Shown piece by piece: positions 1 through 4,895 of a stretch of 7,537 nucleotides of DNA. Numbering within the stretch: position 1 is the first letter of the stretch; each line of letters opens with the position of its first letter. Position numbers and translations under genes: made by a program. This stretch comes from CAZIPE01 sp964541305 (GTDB taxonomy: Bacteria > Patescibacteriota > Saccharimonadia > Saccharimonadales > UBA7683): contig CAZIPE010000020.1 in NCBI GenBank assembly GCA_964541305.1, positions 1-7,537 of the forward strand, given 5' to 3'. The notes beneath the pieces are model-generated. The model searched no databases. It had not been told where the DNA came from and saw nothing but the letters and a program-made list of their open reading frames with translations.

Positions 1-61
1 GCCCTCCAAATATACCGAAACAGATACCAGTTGCCTCCAATAGCAGTGGTTATGTTTTATT

Positions 62-77
62 GACACTAATTAGTATC
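62..77. promoter_or_regulatory. Imperfect palindrome, possible operator
   Basis: GACACTAATTAGTATC is an inverted repeat in which seven of eight base pairs match; the only mismatch is C64 against A75, and the inner ten bases ACTAATTAGT are perfectly symmetrical. Its centre is about 50 bases upstream of the predicted transcription start at 121, where an activator or a distant repressor could bind. No regulator gene is visible in the window, and AT-rich palindromes of this size arise by chance, so the function is inference only. Confidence 0.25.
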
Positions 78-105
78 TGATATTTAGTTCTGTTCTAGTC
101 CCTTT

Positions 106-114
106 TGGTATAAT
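106..114 (+). promoter_or_regulatory. Extended -10 promoter of DUF4287 gene (leaderless)
   Basis: TGG-TATAAT is a perfect -10 hexamer with the extended TGN element. It ends six bases before the ATG at 121, so transcription is predicted to begin at the start codon. No convincing -35 box lies 16-18 bases upstream and no Shine-Dalgarno sequence is present. Confidence 0.75.
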
Positions 115-120
115 TCATAT

Positions 121-402
121 ATGTCATTTCAAGCTTACTTAGATAACATTGAATTAAAAACAGGAAAAACCCCAAACGAACTCGTAGAGCTTTCGAAAGC
201 CAAAGGCTTTAATAAAGACACGAAGGCTGGCGAAATAATTGCATGGCTAAAAAAGGACTATGGACTTGGCCACGGTCATGCAATGGCAATGGCGCATGTT
301 ATAAAGAATGGTGCCAAAATTAGTGGTAAGCACGTGAGTAATGGTGGCTCGCATAACGACGACAGCGATGAGCTACGACTTGACGGCATCAAAAATAGAT
401 GA
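121..402 (+). CDS. DUF4287 domain-containing protein
   Basis: A 93-residue protein whose first 65 residues match the DUF4287 pattern: it opens MSFQAYLDNIELKTGKTP, continues with a short helix ending KAKGF (residues 26-30), then KAGEIIAWLKKDYGLGHGHAMAMAHVI-like sequence at 35-61 including the signature G-L-G-x-G-H-A-M. Residues 66-93 are polar and Ser/Asp/His-rich, probably a disordered tail. The family is a small cytosolic domain of unknown biochemical function, found alone or fused to DUF5655; no catalytic residues are established. The start at 121 is fixed by the extended -10 box six bases upstream and by the usual MSFQAYLDNIE family N-terminus. It ends in TGA. The next gene follows after 72 bases and has its own promoter, so co-transcription is not needed. 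Confidence 0.88.
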   Translation: MSFQAYLDNIELKTGKTPNELVELSKAKGFNKDTKAGEIIAWLKKDYGLGHGHAMAMAHVIKNGAKISGKHVSNGGSHNDDSDELRLDGIKNR

Positions 403-459
403 ATCTGACTAAGATCTTCGAATGTTCCGTATACTCATAGGACGCGATGATGTCTTTTT

Positions 460-468
460 TGCTATGCT
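460..468 (+). promoter_or_regulatory. Extended -10 promoter of SDR gene (leaderless)
   Basis: TGC-TATGCT ends six bases before the ATG at 475, the same spacing as the preceding gene. No Shine-Dalgarno motif lies between the box and the start codon. A second -10-like hexamer, TATACT at 430-435, lacks the TG element and would give a leader of about 30 bases; it is the weaker candidate. Confidence 0.7.
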
Positions 469-474
469 AGAACA

Positions 475-1260
475 ATGACCAATACTAATTATGGTGCTGT
501 GCACAAGCAAAAAGCGATGATAACGGGTGCATCGAGCGGGATTGGTAAAGAAATAGCATTTGTGATGGCACAAGCTGGTCATAATCTGGTATTAGTTGCT
601 CGTAACAAAGTAGAGCTACGTAAGGTCAAGGAGGAGATCCTGCAAATATCAAATGTGAAAGTGGCGATACACACTGCCGACTTATCACTCCCTGGTTCTG
701 CCTTAAAGCTTTATAGTCAAACAAAGGACACGGATATTGAAATTATCGTCAACAATGCCGGGGTTGGTCTTAAGGGTGACTTTTTTCACGATAACACTAG
801 TCGCACAGTACAGATGGCACAATTGAATATGATTAGTCTCATGGAATTGTCTCAATCATTTGGTCGTGATTTTTTAGCTAAGAATACAGGTAGAATTTTA
901 AATATCGGTTCAATCACAGCGTTTTTACCGGGACCGAAGCAGCCGGTGTATTACGCAACTAAGGCCTTTGTCAGAAGTCTTACTAGATCACTGGCATACA
1001 ATCTAAGAAATTCAAACGTAACGGTGACAGCACTTCATCCAGGCGTAACAAATACTCGCTTCTTTGCCTCTTCCAATGCCCCGGGGTTACGCGGTGGTGC
1101 TTCAGCAAAAGCCGTAGCTGAACTGGGCTACAAAGCAATGATGGCAGGCAAAATTGAAGTTACGCATGGACTGCGAAATAAGTTTCTCACAAATGTATTT
1201 GTACGATTTATTCCGTACAGATACCAGGCATTACTTGTCGATAAGGCTTCCGACGTTTAG
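475..1260 (+). CDS. SDR family NAD(P)-dependent oxidoreductase
   Basis: A 261-residue classical short-chain dehydrogenase/reductase, a cytosolic Rossmann-fold enzyme that oxidises or reduces a carbonyl/hydroxyl substrate with NAD(P). Visible motifs: the cofactor glycine motif TGASSGIG (17-24), a basic residue after beta-2 in VLVARNK (39-45) that favours NADP(H), the D-L pair (69-70), NNAG (93-96), and the full catalytic tetrad N118, S146, Y159 and K163 (Y-Y-A-T-K). HPGVTNTRF (188-196) is the usual PG-containing loop after beta-6. The length is normal for the classical SDR class. It resembles the DltE/YdfG-like broad group, in which substrates are rarely predictable from sequence, so none is assigned. 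The ATG at 475 is supported by the promoter six bases before it. Gene 1290-1727 follows after 29 bases with a separate promoter. Confidence 0.93.
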   Translation: MTNTNYGAVHKQKAMITGASSGIGKEIAFVMAQAGHNLVLVARNKVELRKVKEEILQISNVKVAIHTADLSLPGSALKLYSQTKDTDIEIIVNNAGVGLKGDFFHDNTSRTVQMAQLNMISLMELSQSFGRDFLAKNTGRILNIGSITAFLPGPKQPVYYATKAFVRSLTRSLAYNLRNSNVTVTALHPGVTNTRFFASSNAPGLRGGASAKAVAELGYKAMMAGKIEVTHGLRNKFLTNVFVRFIPYRYQALLVDKASDV

Positions 1261-1274
1261 CTGTTAGTACGGTC

Positions 1275-1283
1275 TGATATGAT
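1275..1283 (+). promoter_or_regulatory. Extended -10 promoter of membrane-protein gene (leaderless)
   Basis: TGA-TATGAT lies inside the 29-base gap after the SDR stop codon and ends six bases before the ATG at 1290. The six bases TGGTCC carry no Shine-Dalgarno match. Confidence 0.7.
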
Positions 1284-1289
1284 TGGTCC

Positions 1290-1727
1290 ATGAAGTTAAA
1301 AAATCCTGTCATCAATCAAAAGCAATTATACTTTAAAGAATTATTTGTTGGTACCCTTATTTATGCAGTAGTGCTTGGCTTTTTTAATGACTATACATCC
1401 ATCGTGTATTCGCAAAGTTTTTCAACGATATTTTTTGCATCATTAGTTTTAGAGATACTTACTTTCTTGGTATTCCAGCTGAAACATGGCCTTGTCGCGC
1501 GATTTAATGAACGTGAGAATCCACCACATAAGGCACTTCTCATCTTTATTATTTGGTTTATCATGTTTTCGTCTAAGTTTGTATTCGTCTGGACGGTTGA
1601 TCTGTTTTTTGGAGACGCGGTTACAATAAACGGTTTTTTTGGGATACTTGCGGTTGCGCTAAGCGTAACTGTCATTCATAAATGTGCCGACGTGATTTTC
1701 ATCAAACTTGGTGATAGTGAATCTTAG
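1290..1727 (+). CDS. Conserved four-helix membrane protein, unknown function
   Basis: A 145-residue integral membrane protein. Four hydrophobic segments are visible: about 17-33, 44-64, 81-107 and 113-135. The loop at 65-80 (KHGLVARFNERENPPH) is basic and probably cytoplasmic, and both termini are polar. Helix 3 carries a dense aromatic stretch ending SSKFVFVWTVDLFFGD (94-109), which looks like the conserved core; acidic residues D104 and D109 at its end and K131/D134 in helix 4 are candidates for function. I recognise the general pattern (GTLIYAVVLGFFNDYTS near the N-terminus) from hypothetical proteins of Saccharibacteria and other bacteria, but no function is known to me. The start is supported by the promoter at 1275-1283. 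No signal peptide, no enzyme motif. It could be a small transporter or an accessory subunit, which is speculation. Confidence 0.85.
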   Translation: MKLKNPVINQKQLYFKELFVGTLIYAVVLGFFNDYTSIVYSQSFSTIFFASLVLEILTFLVFQLKHGLVARFNERENPPHKALLIFIIWFIMFSSKFVFVWTVDLFFGDAVTINGFFGILAVALSVTVIHKCADVIFIKLGDSES

Positions 1728-1730
1728 TAT

Positions 1731-1739
1731 TGGTATGAT
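1731..1739 (+). promoter_or_regulatory. Extended -10 promoter of DUF1801 gene (leaderless)
   Basis: TGG-TATGAT occupies half of the 18-base gap between the neighbouring genes and ends six bases before the ATG at 1746. No Shine-Dalgarno sequence fits in the remaining GGTACT. A weak TTGGTG at 1708-1713 is 20 bases upstream of the box, too far to count as a good -35. Confidence 0.7.
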
Positions 1740-1745
1740 GGTACT

Positions 1746-2165
1746 ATGGCAGAGCTAAAAACCCGCAAAAATAATTCCAGTGTTCTAGAGTTTATAGATT
1801 CAATTGAAGATGAAACAAAAAGACAGGATTGTCTTACGTTGCTACAGATATTTAAAGAGTGCACCAACGAGGAGCCTGTAATGTGGGGCACAAGCATTGT
1901 TGGATACGGCAGTTATCACTACAAATCTGAAAGAAGCTCGCAAGAAGGCGACTGGATGATGACTGGATTCTCGCCCAGAAAGCAGAATCTCACTATTTAT
2001 ATCATGCCCGGATTTGATGCCTACAAGAAAGATTTAGCTGAACTAGGCAAGCACAAAACCAGTGTTTCCTGTCTCTACATTAAAAAGCTAGCTGATATAG
2101 AGGTTAAACCCCTCAAGCGAATTATCCGAGATTCATTTAATACTATGAAAGCGCAGTACCCATAG
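1746..2165 (+). CDS. DUF1801 domain-containing protein
   Basis: A 139-residue cytosolic protein that matches DUF1801 (YdhG/YjbR/CyaY-like alpha-beta fold) over nearly its whole length. Diagnostic stretches are EPVMWGTSIVGYG (43-55), where the E-x-x-M/W-G segment is the family core, the beta pair around W70-MMTGFSPRKQ and NLTIYIMPGF (81-90), and LGKHKTSVSCLYIKKL (100-115). The N-terminal part (11-41) is helical and resembles the usual 'V..FI..I.D...R.D...L' pattern of the family. Biochemical role is unknown; some relatives are loosely compared with iron-chaperone frataxin folds, but no metal-binding cluster is evident here. Its promoter sits directly before the start codon. It is convergent with the minus-strand PEGA gene, with only 34 bases between stop codons and no obvious terminator hairpin with a U-tract. 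Confidence 0.9.
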   Translation: MAELKTRKNNSSVLEFIDSIEDETKRQDCLTLLQIFKECTNEEPVMWGTSIVGYGSYHYKSERSSQEGDWMMTGFSPRKQNLTIYIMPGFDAYKKDLAELGKHKTSVSCLYIKKLADIEVKPLKRIIRDSFNTMKAQYP

Positions 2166-2199
2166 CATATGTGGGCACTTTAGATACTGTAAAATCTAG

Positions 2200-3660
2200 C
2201 TACTGAACCACTAAGTCAATGACCTGCAAATTGGTAACTTTTTTCTCGGTATCAAAGCGATAGAGGAATTTTATGTCATTTGAAAACATGACATTTCCAA
2301 GTGGCGCATCTATCAATTCTTGGATATTCTGACCGTCATATTCGGTAAGATATGTTTTGTTTTCTTCTGTTTTAACTTGTAGATGCCAACCATCAAGCCA
2401 ATCAACGGTAGTAGTTTTCTTAGGTAATGTAAACGTATATTGAAGAGCCTCATCGAAGTTATAGACCACCACTTTTTGGTCACTGCGCGCCAGCAAGAAC
2501 TGATTATCATCGCTCAATTCAAGTGATTCTATGGCGGGAAGTTTAATGTACGCATAAGGAAGTTGTTTAATAAGGATTGGTTTTTTAAGCGGATCTCGGT
2601 AGATTGTGGCACGTGCATCGCTCGCCGAACCAACAGTGAGATACACATGGTTATCATATTCATCATAACTTGTAAGTGGGTTTTTCGCTTTTACGCTACC
2701 ACGCGCAACAACTACCCCGCCATCATTGTTTAGTACGCCGTATTCTATGGCTTTCTTGTCATCGCTCAGTCGCGCAAAACTAACAGTATTTTTATTGTAG
2801 ACTGTATAGCTTTTTACCTGCTTCAAAAGCGGAGTCGTCTTATTGCCTGATAACTCATACCGATTTAACTGGTCGGCCTGAATTGCAAAGAACTCATCGG
2901 TCGTGCCAGGTACAAAATGGGGGTCGCTAGGAATCTTGTTGTTAAATAAGGTGGTGATATCTAGGCTTCGTTCGGGCCGACCAACATCAATACTGAGCAG
3001 GCGTTTCTTACCTGCACTGAGCGACTGTAACGTGAGTACATGACGATTGTCGTCTGACCACTCAATTGGCTGGAGAGAGCCAAGCAAGCCATTTTCTCGA
3101 GTGATACCAGCAGGCAAGGCGAGGGGTTGTATCTCTGGAACCTTAGCGCCGTTCAGGGTAATCAGAAATGGGTTTTCCTCCTGTGCTGAATACGAGAAAA
3201 TAAGCTTACGATCAGGCGACTGGCTTATTGCATCTGGTGCGGTCACTTTTGTGAGAGACCGCGGTGTGAGCTTAAGGGGCAGTAGCCGTGGATAATACAC
3301 CTCACGGACGGCTGAAACACCCAAGTCTACTGTTTTGTTCCACGGGCGATAGCCGTCTCTTTGCAGATTTAACTGGTAGGTTCCGGCAGGCAAGACAAAT
3401 CGGCTAGGGGTTGAGCTATCTTTTTCCTCACCATTGATTCTAACTTGGACGGACTCGGGCTTCGAATCAACAAGTAACATGCCACTTCGCACAACTTCGC
3501 CACTTTTACCCAAGCGATACCCAAGAGCAACGTAGAGTAAGGCAATTGTTGTGATAACAGTCAGTACTGAAATAACTCCATAAGCCACAAAGCGTAATAT
3601 GAGTTTTTGTCGTTTATTAACGTGTACGCGATGCATGTACATATATAATATCACTTGCAC
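2200..3660 (-). CDS. PEGA domain protein with propeller-like C-terminal region
   Basis: The open frame is 486 residues from a GTG at 3660, but the better start is the ATG at 3636 (residue 9, MHRVHVNKRQK...), giving 478 residues; an extended -10 box lies just before it. Using the GTG numbering: a basic N-terminus (10-21), one transmembrane helix at about 22-46, and a PEGA domain at about 61-126 with the pattern MLLVDSKPESVQVRINGEEK, LPAGTYQLNLQRDGYRPW. The remaining 350 residues contain recurring beta-strand blocks with S-D/P-D-x motifs (SPDRKLIFSY 148-157, WSDDNRHVLT 201-210, LSDDNQFLLA 382-391), typical of TolB/WD40-like propeller blades. The helix followed by exported beta domains suggests an anchored extracytoplasmic protein. 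PEGA domains are generally linked to surface-layer or binding functions; no catalytic residues are seen. It is divergent from the membrane protein at 3729. Confidence 0.85.
   Translation of the reverse strand: MQVILYMYMHRVHVNKRQKLILRFVAYGVISVLTVITTIALLYVALGYRLGKSGEVVRSGMLLVDSKPESVQVRINGEEKDSSTPSRFVLPAGTYQLNLQRDGYRPWNKTVDLGVSAVREVYYPRLLPLKLTPRSLTKVTAPDAISQSPDRKLIFSYSAQEENPFLITLNGAKVPEIQPLALPAGITRENGLLGSLQPIEWSDDNRHVLTLQSLSAGKKRLLSIDVGRPERSLDITTLFNNKIPSDPHFVPGTTDEFFAIQADQLNRYELSGNKTTPLLKQVKSYTVYNKNTVSFARLSDDKKAIEYGVLNNDGGVVVARGSVKAKNPLTSYDEYDNHVYLTVGSASDARATIYRDPLKKPILIKQLPYAYIKLPAIESLELSDDNQFLLARSDQKVVVYNFDEALQYTFTLPKKTTTVDWLDGWHLQVKTEENKTYLTEYDGQNIQELIDAPLGNVMFSNDIKFLYRFDTEKKVTNLQVIDLVVQ
3645..3653 (-). 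promoter_or_regulatory. Extended -10 promoter favouring the ATG at 3636
   Basis: Read on the minus strand, TGA-TATTAT (3653 down to 3645) ends eight bases before the ATG at 3636, close to the 6-7 base spacing seen at other genes of the window. The box lies inside the GTG-started open frame, so if it is the promoter the first eight codons of that frame are not translated. Confidence 0.5.
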
Positions 3661-3685
3661 GACGTTGCTGGCTCGCGTACTATTG

Positions 3686-3691
3686 ATTATA
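3686..3691 (-). promoter_or_regulatory. Alternative -10 box in the divergent gap
   Basis: TATAAT on the minus strand is a perfect hexamer but has no TG extension and no recognisable -35 element 17 bases upstream. It would give about a 19-base leader to the GTG at 3660, without a Shine-Dalgarno sequence, so it is a second choice to the box at 3645-3653. Confidence 0.3.
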
Positions 3692-3728
3692 GGAAAACCA
3701 TAAACAGTACAGTTTTTGAGATAACTAC

Positions 3729-4862
3729 ATGAAAAAGATGAATGTGATTGAAATTAACGGCAAACTCTACAATGCCCACGGCGGTGAACTTGTTGGTGCC
3801 GGTCAACCACTTCAACCTGTTAATACACCCTCAATACCAGCAAAACATACATCATCACCGAGCCATGCAAAACGCCCCCAACCACAACGACCCCAACATG
3901 GACGTTCAATTGATGGTTTCGCAAAAAATACTCGACCAATCGCACAGCCACACAAGGTAGCTCGACCTGCACCAAAACGAACCATTGAGAGCACGTCAGT
4001 AGCAAAGACGGCGCATAAGGCACACAAGCCCGCACCACACTTCACACACTCCCTGCAACACGCTCACACGCTTCACAGACAGTCAGTTAAAAAGCCTGTC
4101 TTTAAAGATACCGACGTGCATACAACACCCCGTGTCGTACCGCACGCAGTCAATGATGAGCGACTAAAACGAGCTCTGCACGTAACGCGGAGTCCTGTGG
4201 TGCATAAATTTTCCCGCGCACAAACCAAAGTAGAACCAGAAATCAAGAACGAACGAAAGGTTGAAGAATCAATGGCTCGAGACATCACCCCACCAAAGAA
4301 GCAACCAGTAGCTCCGCCAACTATTCCCGCCATTCGGACCACGCCAACCCACCAACCACACCACGAACAGCTCAAGAAAGAAGCTAAAACTACCCGCAAA
4401 CAACGGAAGCACGCTTCATTCATTGGGTTTGCCACCACTGCACTGACAGCGCTCATTTTAGTGGGCTACGTTGCATATCTTAATGTGCCAACGCTCTCCA
4501 TGAAGATTGCAGCCAGCCGAGCTGGTTTTGCTGCGACACTCCCAAGCTACAAACCTGCTGGCTATAGCTTCAAAGGGCCAATCAGCTATTCACCCGGGCA
4601 AGTAACGATAGATTTTAAATCTAACGTCGATCAACGCAAGTTCAGTATTACACAACAACCAACCAGCTGGGATTCCCAAGCCTTACTCGAAAACTATGTT
4701 TCTAAAAAAAGCCCACCCTACACCTGGCAAGATAGTGGCTTAACACTCTATTTCACTGATGGTGAAGCCACCTGGGTCAACGCTGGCAAAATGTACAAGC
4801 TCGACACTAAAGGTTCACAACTGGGCATAGAACAAATCAGCAAACTCGCCACCAGCATGTAA
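3729..4862 (+). CDS. Single-pass membrane protein, His/Pro/Lys-rich N-terminus
   Basis: A 377-residue protein in three parts. Residues 1-24 form a short ordered-looking motif, NVIEINGKLYNAHGGELVG. Residues 25-229 are low-complexity and rich in Pro, His, Lys, Arg, Gln and Thr, with almost no long hydrophobic runs, so probably disordered and strongly basic. A transmembrane helix lies at about 231-252. Residues 265-377 form a compact domain (LPSYKPAGYSFKGPISYSPG, ISITQQP-like FSITQQPTSWD, then beta strands) that resembles DUF4367-type extracytoplasmic domains. The positive charge before the helix predicts the N-terminus in the cytoplasm and the C-terminal domain outside. No Shine-Dalgarno beyond a GAG at 3718-3720 and no clean -10 is seen; GATAAC at 3720-3725 is a poor match. 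The ATG at 3738 is an alternative start. Function unknown; DUF4367 is found in anti-sigma-like and stress proteins. Confidence 0.75.
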   Translation: MKKMNVIEINGKLYNAHGGELVGAGQPLQPVNTPSIPAKHTSSPSHAKRPQPQRPQHGRSIDGFAKNTRPIAQPHKVARPAPKRTIESTSVAKTAHKAHKPAPHFTHSLQHAHTLHRQSVKKPVFKDTDVHTTPRVVPHAVNDERLKRALHVTRSPVVHKFSRAQTKVEPEIKNERKVEESMARDITPPKKQPVAPPTIPAIRTTPTHQPHHEQLKKEAKTTRKQRKHASFIGFATTALTALILVGYVAYLNVPTLSMKIAASRAGFAATLPSYKPAGYSFKGPISYSPGQVTIDFKSNVDQRKFSITQQPTSWDSQALLENYVSKKSPPYTWQDSGLTLYFTDGEATWVNAGKMYKLDTKGSQLGIEQISKLATSM

Positions 4863-4879
4863 GATCAGCTCTTTCTATC

Positions 4880-4888
4880 TGTTATACT
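4880..4888 (+). promoter_or_regulatory. Extended -10 promoter of gltX (leaderless)
   Basis: TGT-TATACT ends seven bases before the ATG at 4896, within the 33-base gap after the preceding gene. No Shine-Dalgarno match is present in AATTTGG. This predicts that gltX has its own start of transcription at or within a base or two of its start codon. Confidence 0.65.
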
Positions 4889-4895
4889 AATTTGG

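Larger units (their letters stand above)
1..120. other. Left-edge region without a supportable gene
   Basis: The first 120 bases carry no gene I can support. One plus-strand frame is open from base 3 to a TGA at 78-80 (25 codons, ending ...VLLTLISI) and could be the tail of an upstream gene, but a second plus frame is open to 61-63 and a minus-strand frame from a GTG at 66 is open to base 1, so openness here is uninformative. The region does contain a 16-bp imperfect palindrome (62-77) and the promoter of the first gene (106-114). A TTGACA hexamer at 60-65 lies 43 bases from the TATAAT box, too far to be its -35 element. Confidence 0.4.

Noticed and set aside
21..30. CAGATACCAG shared with 1218-1227
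   Set aside because: A ten-base match once in each place, one of them in the SDR coding region, without extended flanking similarity; expected by chance.
196..210. AAAGCC-AAA-GGCTTT hairpin, overlapping the palindrome GCTTTCGAAAGC at 189-200, inside the DUF4287 gene
   Set aside because: Two mutually exclusive hairpins look like an attenuator, but there is no U-tract, they lie in a conserved coding stretch (LSKAKGF), and repeated Lys/Ala/Phe codons explain the symmetry.
1391..1675. 94-codon minus-strand frame opposite the four-helix membrane protein
   Set aside because: No promoter or start context, and the plus-strand frame has coherent membrane segments and a precise promoter.
2166..2199. 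Possible bidirectional terminator between the convergent DUF1801 and PEGA genes
   Set aside because: Only a five-pair stem TAGAT/ATCTA (2181-2185 with 2194-2198) and a weak CCCA/TGGG pairing are visible, with no U-tract on either strand.
3812..4456. Long open frames on the minus strand and in a second plus frame opposite the His/Pro-rich gene
   Set aside because: They are shadows of the A/C-rich low-complexity codons; their peptides are Cys/Val/Gly-rich without domain character, while the plus-strand gene has a membrane helix and a folded C-terminal domain.
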